This document shows positions 1 through 5,778 of a DNA stretch of 13,654 nucleotides, piece by piece. How positions within the stretch are numbered: the stretch's first letter is position 1; every line of letters begins with the position of its first letter. Below the pieces are notes generated by a model. It did not search any database and had not been told where the DNA came from. It saw nothing but the letters and a program-made list of their open reading frames with translations. The position numbers were made by a program, and so were the translations under genes. Origin of the DNA: Clostridia bacterium (GTDB lineage Bacteria > Bacillota > Clostridia > Christensenellales > CAG-1252); assembly GCA_016296985.1 (NCBI GenBank), contig JAEDHM010000031.1, positions 1 through 13,654 on the forward strand, in the 5' to 3' direction.

Positions 1-115
1 TGACAAGACTACGCTTGGGATGACGGTGGGGTGTTGCTTCTCCTTAGGGATTACCCTTTCCAGGAGATTCTTCGGGCTATTCAAGCCCTCTGAATGACAG
101 AGAGGGGGCTTGGGC
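1..115. repeat. Degenerate palindromic intergenic repeat
   Basis: I see no reading frame in the first 159 bases. The segment contains AGATTCTTCG (65-74) followed by a small hairpin (GGGCT 74-78, loop ATTCA, AGCCC 84-88) and GAATGACA (92-99). From memory, the pairing of a GATTCTTCG block with a GAATGACA block is typical of short dispersed palindromic repeats in many bacterial genomes. A second, overlapping fold pairs AAGCCC (83-88) with GGGCTT (106-111). This may be the downstream flank of a gene lying before the window. It is called from pattern only; a genome-wide copy count would decide it. Confidence 0.35.
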
Positions 116-159
116 TTTGAGGTTGAGGAATTATAGAGGAAAGGGGCAAGGTATGTGTA

Positions 160-188
160 TTGACAAAAAGGGGAAGGTTTTGTATAAT
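160..188 (+). promoter_or_regulatory. Sigma-A type promoter of the three-gene operon
   Basis: A perfect -35 box TTGACA (160-165) and a perfect -10 box TATAAT (183-188) are separated by the optimal 17 bp. Transcription should start near 195, giving a leader of only about 34 nt. That leader opens with a small hairpin (AGCG 195-198, CGCT 204-207). Because the -35 box begins at 160, translation cannot begin there. This places the start of the next gene at 229. Confidence 0.85.
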
Positions 189-228
189 AAAAAAAGCGCA
201 TTTCGCTAATTCCTTTTGGAGAGACGAT

Positions 229-3117
229 ATGAAAAAGTACGGAAAAGAGTATATCAATCAACAAGGTGAACGTGTCGTTGAGGTTTTTGATTATTCCTTA
301 AACGCAAACCTTATTCAAGCGGAAACAAAATTTAAGATTTATTTCGAAAAAATTAAAAACCGCTTCCTTTCCTATTACAAGGTAAAATGCAGAGATTCTT
401 GGAAAGAGGACAGTTTCCGTTTTGGCGGTGAACTTTTGGCAAAAGTCACCATGCGCGGAAAGTGTATCTATCTCTATCTCGCCATAAATCCCGAAGATTT
501 GCCCTTTGCCACCTATCACCAAAGGGATAAAGGCTCTATTAAAAAGTACGAGCAAGTGCCTTGCATGGTAAAGGTTAAAACCGACGTAGGTCTTGACCGC
601 GCTTTGCGTTTGGTAGATATGCTTATGGCAAACCACGATATTCCCGAGGAAAAGGAATACGTCTATCTTTCCTATTCTCAACTTTGGGATTATATGCCCC
701 TTGAGGCTATGATTGAAAAGGGCTTTGTCAAGGTTAAGGAGCGCGTACTTGCCGACGACGAAATTTTGGAGGATATTCCCGACGTTGAGGAAGATGATAA
801 CGACGACCCCGAAGAAGAGGAAGCCGTTGAAGAACCTGCGCCCGTTGAGGAAGAGGCCCCGAAGCCTGCTCCTGAAAAACCTTCCGTTGAAGAGGGAAAG
901 AGGATGGTATACGCATATCGTTATAACCGTTCTCATATGAGTAGAGTTATACAAGCAAGTAAAGAACTCAAGGGTTATTACAGCGCACTCAAAAATCGTT
1001 TGCTTTCCTATTACAAAATTAAGAGCAGAGAAAGTTGGAGCTGTGAAAGTTTCCGCTTTGGCAGAGATCTTTTGGCAAAGGTTGTTATGCGCGGAAAGTA
1101 TATCCGTCTTTACTTGGCCCTTGATCCCGATTCCGTACCTTTCAACACCTATCACCAAAGAAACAAAGGTCACGTAAAACGCTACGCTGACGTTCCCTTG
1201 ATGGTAAAGGTAAAAACGAAGGTCGGTTTGCATCGCGCTTTCCGTCTTATCGATATGATGATGGACGCTTTGACCATTCCTGAAATTAGGGATTACGACT
1301 ACGTTTATTTTGCCGAAAACCTTATTTACGCCACCGATGCAGCCCTTGTTCAACAAGGACTTATCAAGCCTGTGCGTACCTCTATCTTGGTAGAGGCTCC
1401 TCACGCCCCCTTTGTAAAGACGGTTATTCGCTATAAATATTCCTTCTCCGCAAGGATGAGCCAAACTTCCGACTTCTTGAAGAGTTGTTACGAACTTTTG
1501 GCAAACAAACTTCTCTCTTTCTATAAGATTAAGCACAGAGTAAGCTGGGATTACGACAGTTTCAACTTTGGCAGAAAGCAAATGGCGAAACTTGCTATTC
1601 GCGGAAAGAGCGTAAGAGTTTTCCTTGCCCTTGATACAAATATCGTTCCTAAAAACATATATCACCCCAAAGATAAATCCCACACCAAAAAGTACGCTTT
1701 CGTACCTTGTATGCTGAAAGTTAAGGGTAGCGTAAGTTTGAGAAGGGCTTTACGCCTTATCGACTTTATGATGGATTTGTATACCATCCCCGAACTTAAA
1801 GAAGGCGCTTATTTTGATTTTGCGAAAGAATATCCTTATATGCCTCTCGAAGATCTTATCACCTTGGGTTGGGTTAAGGAAGTGAGATACGAAGAATCTC
1901 ACGAGGAAGAAGAACCTATGGTTATCATTGGCGACGCTGAAGAACCCGAGGAAGAAGAGGATGATCACGACGAACCCGAGGAAGAAGAAGCCGACCTCTC
2001 GGAATTTGATACCGAAATCGAAGAGGAAGAAGATGAGAAAGAGGTAGAAGAAGAACCTACCCCTGAGGAAGAAGAGGAAGAACCCGAGGTTGCTCCCATA
2101 ATCGAGGAAGAGCCTTTGTATGAAGAACCCGAAGAGGAGGAGCCCGAAGAAGAAGTTGAAGAACCTGTCGAAGAGCCTGTTCCCGAAGAAGAGGTAGAGG
2201 AAGAATACGAAGGCGAGCCCGAAGAAGAGTTTGTTGCCGAGGAAGAGGTGGAAGAGGATGAAATGCCCGAGTCTGCAAAACCCACCTTGCCTAAGCGCCG
2301 TGAAACTCCTATTCCCGCCGTATTGAAAGAGCTTAACCTTAACCCCGAAGGACTTACCGTTGTAATCAACAAGCGTAAGACGCCTAAAGCAGACGCTAAG
2401 GGTTATTGGATTAAAAACAAGGACGGAGAGCTTGTCCGTGTTGACGAAGACGGCAAGATGGTTGCTTTCGGAATCGACGACATAAAGCAAGCCCCCGAAA
2501 CAAAAAAGGAAGCAAAGAAAGGCCCCGCTGCTCCTCAAAAGCCCTCTCTTGAAGAGGAAATAGCAAAAGCGCAAGCAGAACTTGACAAGCTTAACGCTAT
2601 GGAAGAGGAAGAGGAAAGATACGAAGAGGAGATGGCTGAAAACTACTTTGACGAAAGTTTGGGTGAGGCTACTCCCGAAATGATCGCCGAGTTTAACGCC
2701 TTCGAGTTGAAGATGCTTGATGCAAGCAACCTTCAAAAATACCTCTATTGCGAAGTAAAGAACGAACTTATGTCCTACCGCAAGGTTAATTCAAAAACCA
2801 CCGTCAGCGGAGACGTATTCCGTCAAGGCGGATACTTGCTTGCAAAGATTACCTTAAACGGCGGAAAACTTCGTTTACACCTTGCCCTAAATCCCGACGA
2901 ATACAACGTAAGAAAGTACGGCCACTACGATCTCGGCGCTGTTCGAGCCTATTCCAATATTCCTACCACTTTGGATTTAGATGCAACCAGTATGCTCAAA
3001 TACGCTAAGTTGTTGATAAGCGAGGCTCTTGCATCACACTTCTTGCTCTATCAAAACAAGAAGAAGGAATACGTAAACTATCACTACCACTATACAAGAA
3101 AACCCGAGGCTGAATGA
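229..3117 (+). CDS. Large acidic protein with four copies of an uncharacterised ~150-residue domain
   Basis: Encodes 962 residues of unknown function. The ATG at 229 is chosen because GGAGAG (218-223) precedes it and the promoter excludes the upstream in-frame start at 160. Three similar domains lie at about residues 22-169, 227-380 and 399-552. Each has the order LLSYYKIK, then SW, then SFRFG, then LLAKVxxRGK with LYLALDP, then YHxxxK, KKY, VPxMVKVK and RALRLIDMMM. A diverged fourth copy sits at 825-962 (FRQGG, LLAKITLNGGKLRLHLALNP). Glu/Pro-rich linkers occupy about 175-225 and, much longer, 553-682. A Lys-rich stretch follows, then a short likely coiled coil at 772-807. I see no signal peptide or membrane segment, so it is probably cytoplasmic. 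I recall this repeat from hypothetical proteins of gut Clostridia, but I cannot name the family. It overlaps the next gene by 4 nt, which suggests translational coupling. Confidence 0.85.
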   Translation: MKKYGKEYINQQGERVVEVFDYSLNANLIQAETKFKIYFEKIKNRFLSYYKVKCRDSWKEDSFRFGGELLAKVTMRGKCIYLYLAINPEDLPFATYHQRDKGSIKKYEQVPCMVKVKTDVGLDRALRLVDMLMANHDIPEEKEYVYLSYSQLWDYMPLEAMIEKGFVKVKERVLADDEILEDIPDVEEDDNDDPEEEEAVEEPAPVEEEAPKPAPEKPSVEEGKRMVYAYRYNRSHMSRVIQASKELKGYYSALKNRLLSYYKIKSRESWSCESFRFGRDLLAKVVMRGKYIRLYLALDPDSVPFNTYHQRNKGHVKRYADVPLMVKVKTKVGLHRAFRLIDMMMDALTIPEIRDYDYVYFAENLIYATDAALVQQGLIKPVRTSILVEAPHAPFVKTVIRYKYSFSARMSQTSDFLKSCYELLANKLLSFYKIKHRVSWDYDSFNFGRKQMAKLAIRGKSVRVFLALDTNIVPKNIYHPKDKSHTKKYAFVPCMLKVKGSVSLRRALRLIDFMMDLYTIPELKEGAYFDFAKEYPYMPLEDLITLGWVKEVRYEESHEEEEPMVIIGDAEEPEEEEDDHDEPEEEEADLSEFDTEIEEEEDEKEVEEEPTPEEEEEEPEVAPIIEEEPLYEEPEEEEPEEEVEEPVEEPVPEEEVEEEYEGEPEEEFVAEEEVEEDEMPESAKPTLPKRRETPIPAVLKELNLNPEGLTVVINKRKTPKADAKGYWIKNKDGELVRVDEDGKMVAFGIDDIKQAPETKKEAKKGPAAPQKPSLEEEIAKAQAELDKLNAMEEEEERYEEEMAENYFDESLGEATPEMIAEFNAFELKMLDASNLQKYLYCEVKNELMSYRKVNSKTTVSGDVFRQGGYLLAKITLNGGKLRLHLALNPDEYNVRKYGHYDLGAVRAYSNIPTTLDLDATSMLKYAKLLISEALASHFLLYQNKKKEYVNYHYHYTRKPEAE

Positions 3118-3992
3118 AAAAGTGTTTAATAGTTCAAAACGGTTTTCACGCAAGTCCATCATCTGAAAACCGCTATTTAAGACTTAAAGAAGAATTAGAA
3201 AAAAGAGGCGTGGCAACTGAGACCGTAACGACGGACAAGGTTGTCGCCTACCTAACAGGTAAGGGTGATATAGCCCTTACTTGTTTCTCTATGCCCGACT
3301 TCGTCCTCTTTTTGGACAAGGACAACTACGTAGCGCAAATGCTTGAGGGGTTGGGGCTCCGTCTTTTCAACTCTGCTGAAAGCATAAGACTTTGCGACGA
3401 CAAAATGCTTACCCATATCGCGTTGGCAAACAAAGGGGTTGCGATGCCTAGGACTATCGCATCTACTCTCTTCTATGCCGGTGAGGACAAAGGGGTTTTT
3501 CTTTCCGAGATTGAAAAGTATCTTGACTATCCCATCGTGGTAAAAGGTTGCTTTGGCTCTCTTGGTAAAGAGGTGGAACTTTGCTCAACGAGGGAAGAAC
3601 TTTTCGAGGCAAGAAAGCGTTGGCTCAAATTACCTCATATTTATCAAGAGTATATTTCCTCAAGCAAGGGAAAGGATATAAGAGTAATCTTAGTAGGTGG
3701 AAAAGCGGTGGCAAGTTTTATGAGAGAAAACAAATCCGACTTTCGCTCAAACGTAGAAATGGGAGGAAAGGGAAAACCTTTTACTCCTCCTCAATCCTAT
3801 ATCCAAACCGCTGAAAGAGTTGCCGAGATTTTAGGACTTGACTACTGCGCTTGCGACCTTTTGATAGGGCGTGACGGCGAGCCGATTTTGACCGAGGTAA
3901 ACAGTAACGCCTTCTTTGCAGAAGGGGAGAGGGTAACGGGCGTTGACGTTGCCGGCGCCTATGCGGAATATATTGTCAGGAATATAGATTAG
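3114..3992 (+). CDS. RimK-like ATP-grasp family ligase
   Basis: A 292-residue ATP-grasp protein. Enzymes of this fold activate a carboxylate with ATP and join it to an amine; RimK relatives add glutamate to proteins or small molecules. Visible landmarks are the ATP-binding strand and loop YPIVVKGCFGSLGKEV (139-154, Lys144), the hinge YQEY (177-180), DIRVILVGGKAVASFMR (188-204), and the metal-binding set Asp248, Glu261 and Asn263 in CDLLIGRDGEPILTEVNSN. The length matches RimK (about 300 residues). The ATG overlaps the preceding stop (ATGA), with GAGG at 3106-3109 as a modest binding site, so it is probably translated by re-initiation after the repeat protein. The substrate is unknown. The Glu-rich partner makes it a candidate, unproven. 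D-Ala-D-Ala ligase is less likely because the specific motifs are absent. Confidence 0.85.
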   Translation: MKKCLIVQNGFHASPSSENRYLRLKEELEKRGVATETVTTDKVVAYLTGKGDIALTCFSMPDFVLFLDKDNYVAQMLEGLGLRLFNSAESIRLCDDKMLTHIALANKGVAMPRTIASTLFYAGEDKGVFLSEIEKYLDYPIVVKGCFGSLGKEVELCSTREELFEARKRWLKLPHIYQEYISSSKGKDIRVILVGGKAVASFMRENKSDFRSNVEMGGKGKPFTPPQSYIQTAERVAEILGLDYCACDLLIGRDGEPILTEVNSNAFFAEGERVTGVDVAGAYAEYIVRNID

Positions 3993-4001
3993 GAGTTTGT
4001 T

Positions 4002-4397
4002 ATGGACGAAAAAGCGATAAAACTTAAGGAAAGACTAAACAGAGATAAATTCGCCATAAGTTGCGGAATAGAAATAGAGGAACTTTGCGCCGATTACGTG
4101 CTTTGCAAGGTAGAACTTCGGGAAGAACACCTAAACGCCAACGGCGTAGGTCACGGCGGTTTGCTTTTTGCCCTTGCGGATTTTGCTTTCGGTGTACACG
4201 CCAACTATCTTTTTGAAAATGCGGTTACGCAAAGCGGAAATATAACCTATCTTTCCCCTGCGCTTTATACTTCCCACGTTTATGCAAGGTCCCGTTTTAT
4301 TGCAAAGGAAAAACATAGTTGCGTTTTCACCGTTGAAATCTCTGACGATAACGGAAAAATCCTCTCCGTTGCCAATTTTGACGGTTTTATAAAATAA
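4002..4397 (+). CDS. PaaI-type hotdog-fold thioesterase
   Basis: A 131-residue hotdog protein, full length for the PaaI/YdiI-like acyl-CoA thioesterases, which hydrolyse acyl-CoA (often phenylacetyl- or hydroxyphenylacetyl-CoA) to the acid and CoA in the cytoplasm. The diagnostic central helix reads NANGVGHGGLLFALADFAFG (45-64). It contains the HGG turn and Asp60, the usual catalytic acid position. NITYLSPA (80-87) is the following core strand typical of the family. AGGAG at 3991-3995 lies 6 nt before the ATG and overlaps the stop of the ligase gene, so it sits in the same operon, with only 9 nt between the two genes. The real acyl substrate cannot be told. It may be a general housekeeping thioesterase unrelated to its neighbours. 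Confidence 0.88.
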   Translation: MDEKAIKLKERLNRDKFAISCGIEIEELCADYVLCKVELREEHLNANGVGHGGLLFALADFAFGVHANYLFENAVTQSGNITYLSPALYTSHVYARSRFIAKEKHSCVFTVEISDDNGKILSVANFDGFIK

Positions 4398-4414
4398 AAT
4401 AACGGCTCTGGTGC

Positions 4415-4448
4415 TTAGCGTGATACTCTTAACGGAGTATCACGCTAA
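4415..4448 (+). repeat. Perfect 14-bp hairpin at the head of the array
   Basis: TTAGCGTGATACTC (4415-4428) pairs perfectly with 4435-4448 around a 6-nt loop. No T run follows, so it is not a standard intrinsic terminator. Its left strand is also the one that can pair with CGCTAAG at 4763-4769, so the two folds are mutually exclusive. Confidence 0.75.
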
Positions 4449-4618
4449 CTCTATTCGCCTTCGGCGAGTTCTATTGCTACGCAGTGATATTCGGCTTACG
4501 CCGAGTGATATTTGCTGCGCAAGTTTAGGGCGAATAGAATATCACTGAAGCCGCAAGGCTTCAATATCACTGTCGCTGTGCGACAATATCACTCTTTGCG
4601 TCAGCAAAGAATATCACT
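4447..4618 (+). repeat. Hairpin array with conserved 9-nt spacers
   Basis: Short hairpins of different sequence alternate with a conserved spacer. In the right half the spacer AATATCACT occurs four times exactly (4538-4546, 4563-4571, 4585-4593, 4610-4618). It separates stems GAAGCC/GGCTTC with a GCAA loop (4547-4562), GTCGC/GCGAC (4572-4584) and CTTTGC/GCAAAG (4594-4609). In the left half the inverse spacer AGTGATATT occurs twice (4483-4491, 4504-4512), with degenerate forms AACTCTATT (4447-4455) and AGTTCTATT (4467-4475). These flank stems TCGCC/GGCGA (4455-4467), TGC/GCA (4475-4483), TCGGC/GCCGA (4491-4504) and TTGC/GCAA (4512-4522). A longer pair, TCTATTCGCC (4450-4459) with GGCGAATAGA (4529-4538), encloses the left half. 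Stem sequences vary while spacers do not. The family is not one I can name. Confidence 0.8.
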
Positions 4619-4626
4619 ATTATACC

Positions 4627-4678
4627 AACAGAAAAAGAGATACATTTCGACGAACACGATTTGTTATCTCTTTCTGTT
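4627..4678 (+). repeat. Imperfect long inverted repeat closing the array
   Basis: AACAGAAA followed by GAGATA (4627-4642, with two extra A residues) pairs with TATCTCTTTCTGTT (4665-4678). A small inner stem TCG/CGA (4647-4649 with 4657-4659) lies within the loop. It follows directly after the last AATATCACT spacer and looks like the terminal structure of the array. Only a short T run lies within the right arm and none follows, so termination is doubtful. Confidence 0.6.
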
Positions 4679-4797
4679 TGTAATAAGGGTTTGGGCTTAG
4701 CCCATATTTGCGTTTAACTAGTCAAATGCGATGCTTGCACTTTGCTCAAAATATAAATTCTCCGCTAAGAACATCACCCATTGCTAGAGCCTTTTTT

Positions 4798-5203
4798 ATT
4801 TGTATTCACAAAGAAATATCACCATGCTTTTTATTGCCGGTAAATAATATGATGGTATACGTTATTTATCGTTGTCTTTTTAATTAACCTTTACAACACT
4901 CCCTTGGCAAGCCAGAATTTAGCAAAAATCCGCTTAAAAGACCCTCTGAAAAGGATAAAAAAAGGGATATCGTCATTCTCGGTGAAGGATGGAGTTATTT
5001 TTTTATAAAAAAGGGTGCTTTTAAAGTGAAAAAATCCTCAAATACAGGGCAATTTCCCCTGTATTTTACAGGCTTGAATAGGAGAGAGGAGGAGAATTTT
5101 CACAAGAAAAACGGTAAAAATCGCAAAAAATCTCTTATTTTTCAATTATTAAGAAAATTTAATAAAGTTTTTTGAGAAAAGTGAAAAAAACCTTTTCAAA
5201 CGT
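4798..5203. other. Gene-free AT-rich intergenic region
   Basis: No credible reading frame lies here. It contains one more partial spacer (AATATCAC, 4815-4822), an inverted repeat CGGTAAATAA (4838-4847) with TTATTTATCG (4862-4871), and a GTCATTC block (4972-4978) resembling the dispersed repeat at the window start. It also has a 10-bp hairpin at 5040-5066. Its right end (about 5107-5200) is rich in A and T tracts leading into the rpsJ promoter. Confidence 0.6.
5040..5067 (+). terminator. Possible intrinsic terminator or insulating hairpin
   Basis: AAATACAGGG (5040-5049) pairs perfectly with CCCTGTATTT (5057-5066) around a 7-nt loop. The arms end in an A/T run that could serve as a short U tail in either direction. 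It lies between the array and the rpsJ promoter, where it could block read-through into the ribosomal operon. The T run is short, so the call is weak. Confidence 0.4.
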
Positions 5204-5232
5204 TTGACAGTTATTTATAAATAAAATATAAT
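5204..5232 (+). promoter_or_regulatory. Sigma-A type promoter of the S10-spc operon
   Basis: A perfect TTGACA (5204-5209) and a perfect TATAAT (5227-5232) are 17 bp apart. The DNA upstream holds A and T tracts at 5107-5111, 5116-5120, 5125-5130, 5138-5142, 5154-5157, 5168-5173, 5184-5190 and 5193-5196. These resemble an UP element and intrinsically curved DNA, as expected for a growth-rate-dependent ribosomal promoter. Transcription should begin near 5239, about 187 nt before rpsJ. Confidence 0.88.
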
Positions 5233-5238
5233 TGCCGT

Positions 5239-5425
5239 GTTCGCGCGTTGAACCGCTAGACGGATGAAAGGTGAGGTTACCCTTATCTCGGGGATAGTTC
5301 ACCGGGACTAGTTCGATCAATCGGGCGTTAATGGATGGCAAACTATGTTTGCCAAAAATTTAGCGGGAAAAGGAAACGCACGGATTAGAAACATATTTCA
5401 GAGTTATAACAGGAGGTACTCTCAA
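5239..5425 (+). promoter_or_regulatory. Structured 5' leader of the S10 operon (candidate autoregulatory RNA)
   Basis: The stretch between the inferred transcription start and rpsJ is non-coding and can form several helices. They are GTTC/GAAC (5239-5242 with 5250-5253), CCG/CGG (5253-5255 with 5261-5263, sharing C5253), and GGTGAG/TTCACC (5270-5275 with 5298-5303) enclosing TATC/GATA (5284-5287 with 5293-5296). Further on, GCGTT/AACGC (5325-5329 with 5374-5378) encloses the perfect 8-bp hairpin TGGCAAAC/GTTTGCCA (5336-5343 with 5347-5354). No T run follows these stems, so control, if any, would act on translation or by protein binding rather than by a simple terminator. In E. coli the S10 leader is bound by L4, and L4 is encoded downstream here. 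I do not recognise this fold as a named family. Confidence 0.5.
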
Positions 5426-5734
5426 ATGGCAGGACAAACAATTCGCATTAAGTTAAAGGCTTACGACCACAAGTTGGTAGATGACGTTGCACAAAAGATC
5501 GCAAGCGTTATAGTGGAAAACGGCGCTAAAATCAGCGGACCTATTCCTCTTCCTACTGAAAAAGAAGTTGTAACCATTCTCCGTGCTCCCCACAAGTATA
5601 AGGACAGCAGAGAACAATTCGAAATGCGCACTCACAAGCGTTTAATTCACATCTACAACCCCACCGGTAAAGTTGTAAACAGCCTTATGACCGTTGACAT
5701 CCCCGCAGGCGTAGATATTAAGATTAAACTTTAA
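5426..5734 (+). CDS. rpsJ: 30S ribosomal protein S10
   Basis: S10 (102 residues) sits in the head of the small subunit, and in many bacteria the same protein (NusE) takes part in transcription antitermination. The product reads MAGQTIRIKLKAYDHKLVD and continues with the family's SGPIPLPTEK and REQFEMRTHKRLI segments, at normal length. The start at 5426 is chosen because AGGAGGT (5411-5417) lies 8 nt upstream and the family begins at this Met. An in-frame ATG at 5345 would add 27 residues with no family match, falls inside a leader hairpin and lacks a binding site. It is the first gene of the S10 operon and is followed by rplC after 44 nt, the largest gap within the cluster. Confidence 0.98.
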   Translation: MAGQTIRIKLKAYDHKLVDDVAQKIASVIVENGAKISGPIPLPTEKEVVTILRAPHKYKDSREQFEMRTHKRLIHIYNPTGKVVNSLMTVDIPAGVDIKIKL

Positions 5735-5778
5735 TTTAGGAATCAATTCAATAATATATTCGGAGGTGAACTTTATCC

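Larger units (their letters stand above)
4404..4797 (+). other. Non-coding element bounded by a long-range inverted repeat ending in a T tract
   Basis: The 17-nt left strand GGCTCTGGTGCTTAGCG (4404-4420) can pair completely with three blocks on the right: CGCTAAG (4763-4769), CACC (4775-4778) and AGAGCC (4786-4791). Only right-side bulges interrupt it. Six T residues follow (4792-4797), and A-rich sequence precedes the left end. In RNA this would be a closing stem with a terminator-like tail around a core of about 340 nt filled with smaller hairpins. It may be a folded RNA at the end of the upstream operon. It may equally be an intrinsic terminator whose loop was expanded by insertion of the hairpin array. 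I see no separate promoter for it. Confidence 0.5.

Noticed and set aside
160..228. An in-frame TTG start at 160 giving a 985-residue protein
   Set aside because: The TTG is part of the -35 box of a perfect promoter and has no binding site. The ATG at 229 has GGAGAG 5 nt upstream.
298..1683. 461-codon open frame on the minus strand
   Set aside because: It is antisense to the repeat protein, has no binding site or recognisable domain, and is explained by the codon pattern of the + strand gene.
1965..2372. Serine-rich open frame on the minus strand
   Set aside because: The poly-Ser product is another shadow of the Glu-rich tract.
1750..2736. 328-codon open frame on the minus strand
   Set aside because: Phe/Leu-rich low-complexity product, the mirror of the GAA/GAG tract. 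It is an artefact of composition.
4447..4618. CRISPR array
   Set aside because: The constant units are only 9 nt, the intervening parts are self-complementary hairpins of 13-16 nt, and there are no cas genes.
4512..4700. 62-codon open frame within the hairpin array
   Set aside because: It runs across palindromes and spacers, has no binding site, and the repetitive translation reflects the array.
4838..4884. Terminator at the CGGTAAATAA/TTATTTATCG inverted repeat
   Set aside because: The stem is almost all A-T, the loop is long, and the T run starts several bases after the stem, so termination is unlikely.
5264..5363. Leader peptides starting at 5264 (15 codons) or 5331 (10 codons)
   Set aside because: Neither has a Shine-Dalgarno sequence, and no terminator/antiterminator pair follows that would make attenuation likely.
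5345..5425. Upstream start adding 27 residues to S10
   Set aside because: The ATG is in the loop of a hairpin without a binding site, and the extra residues do not match S10.
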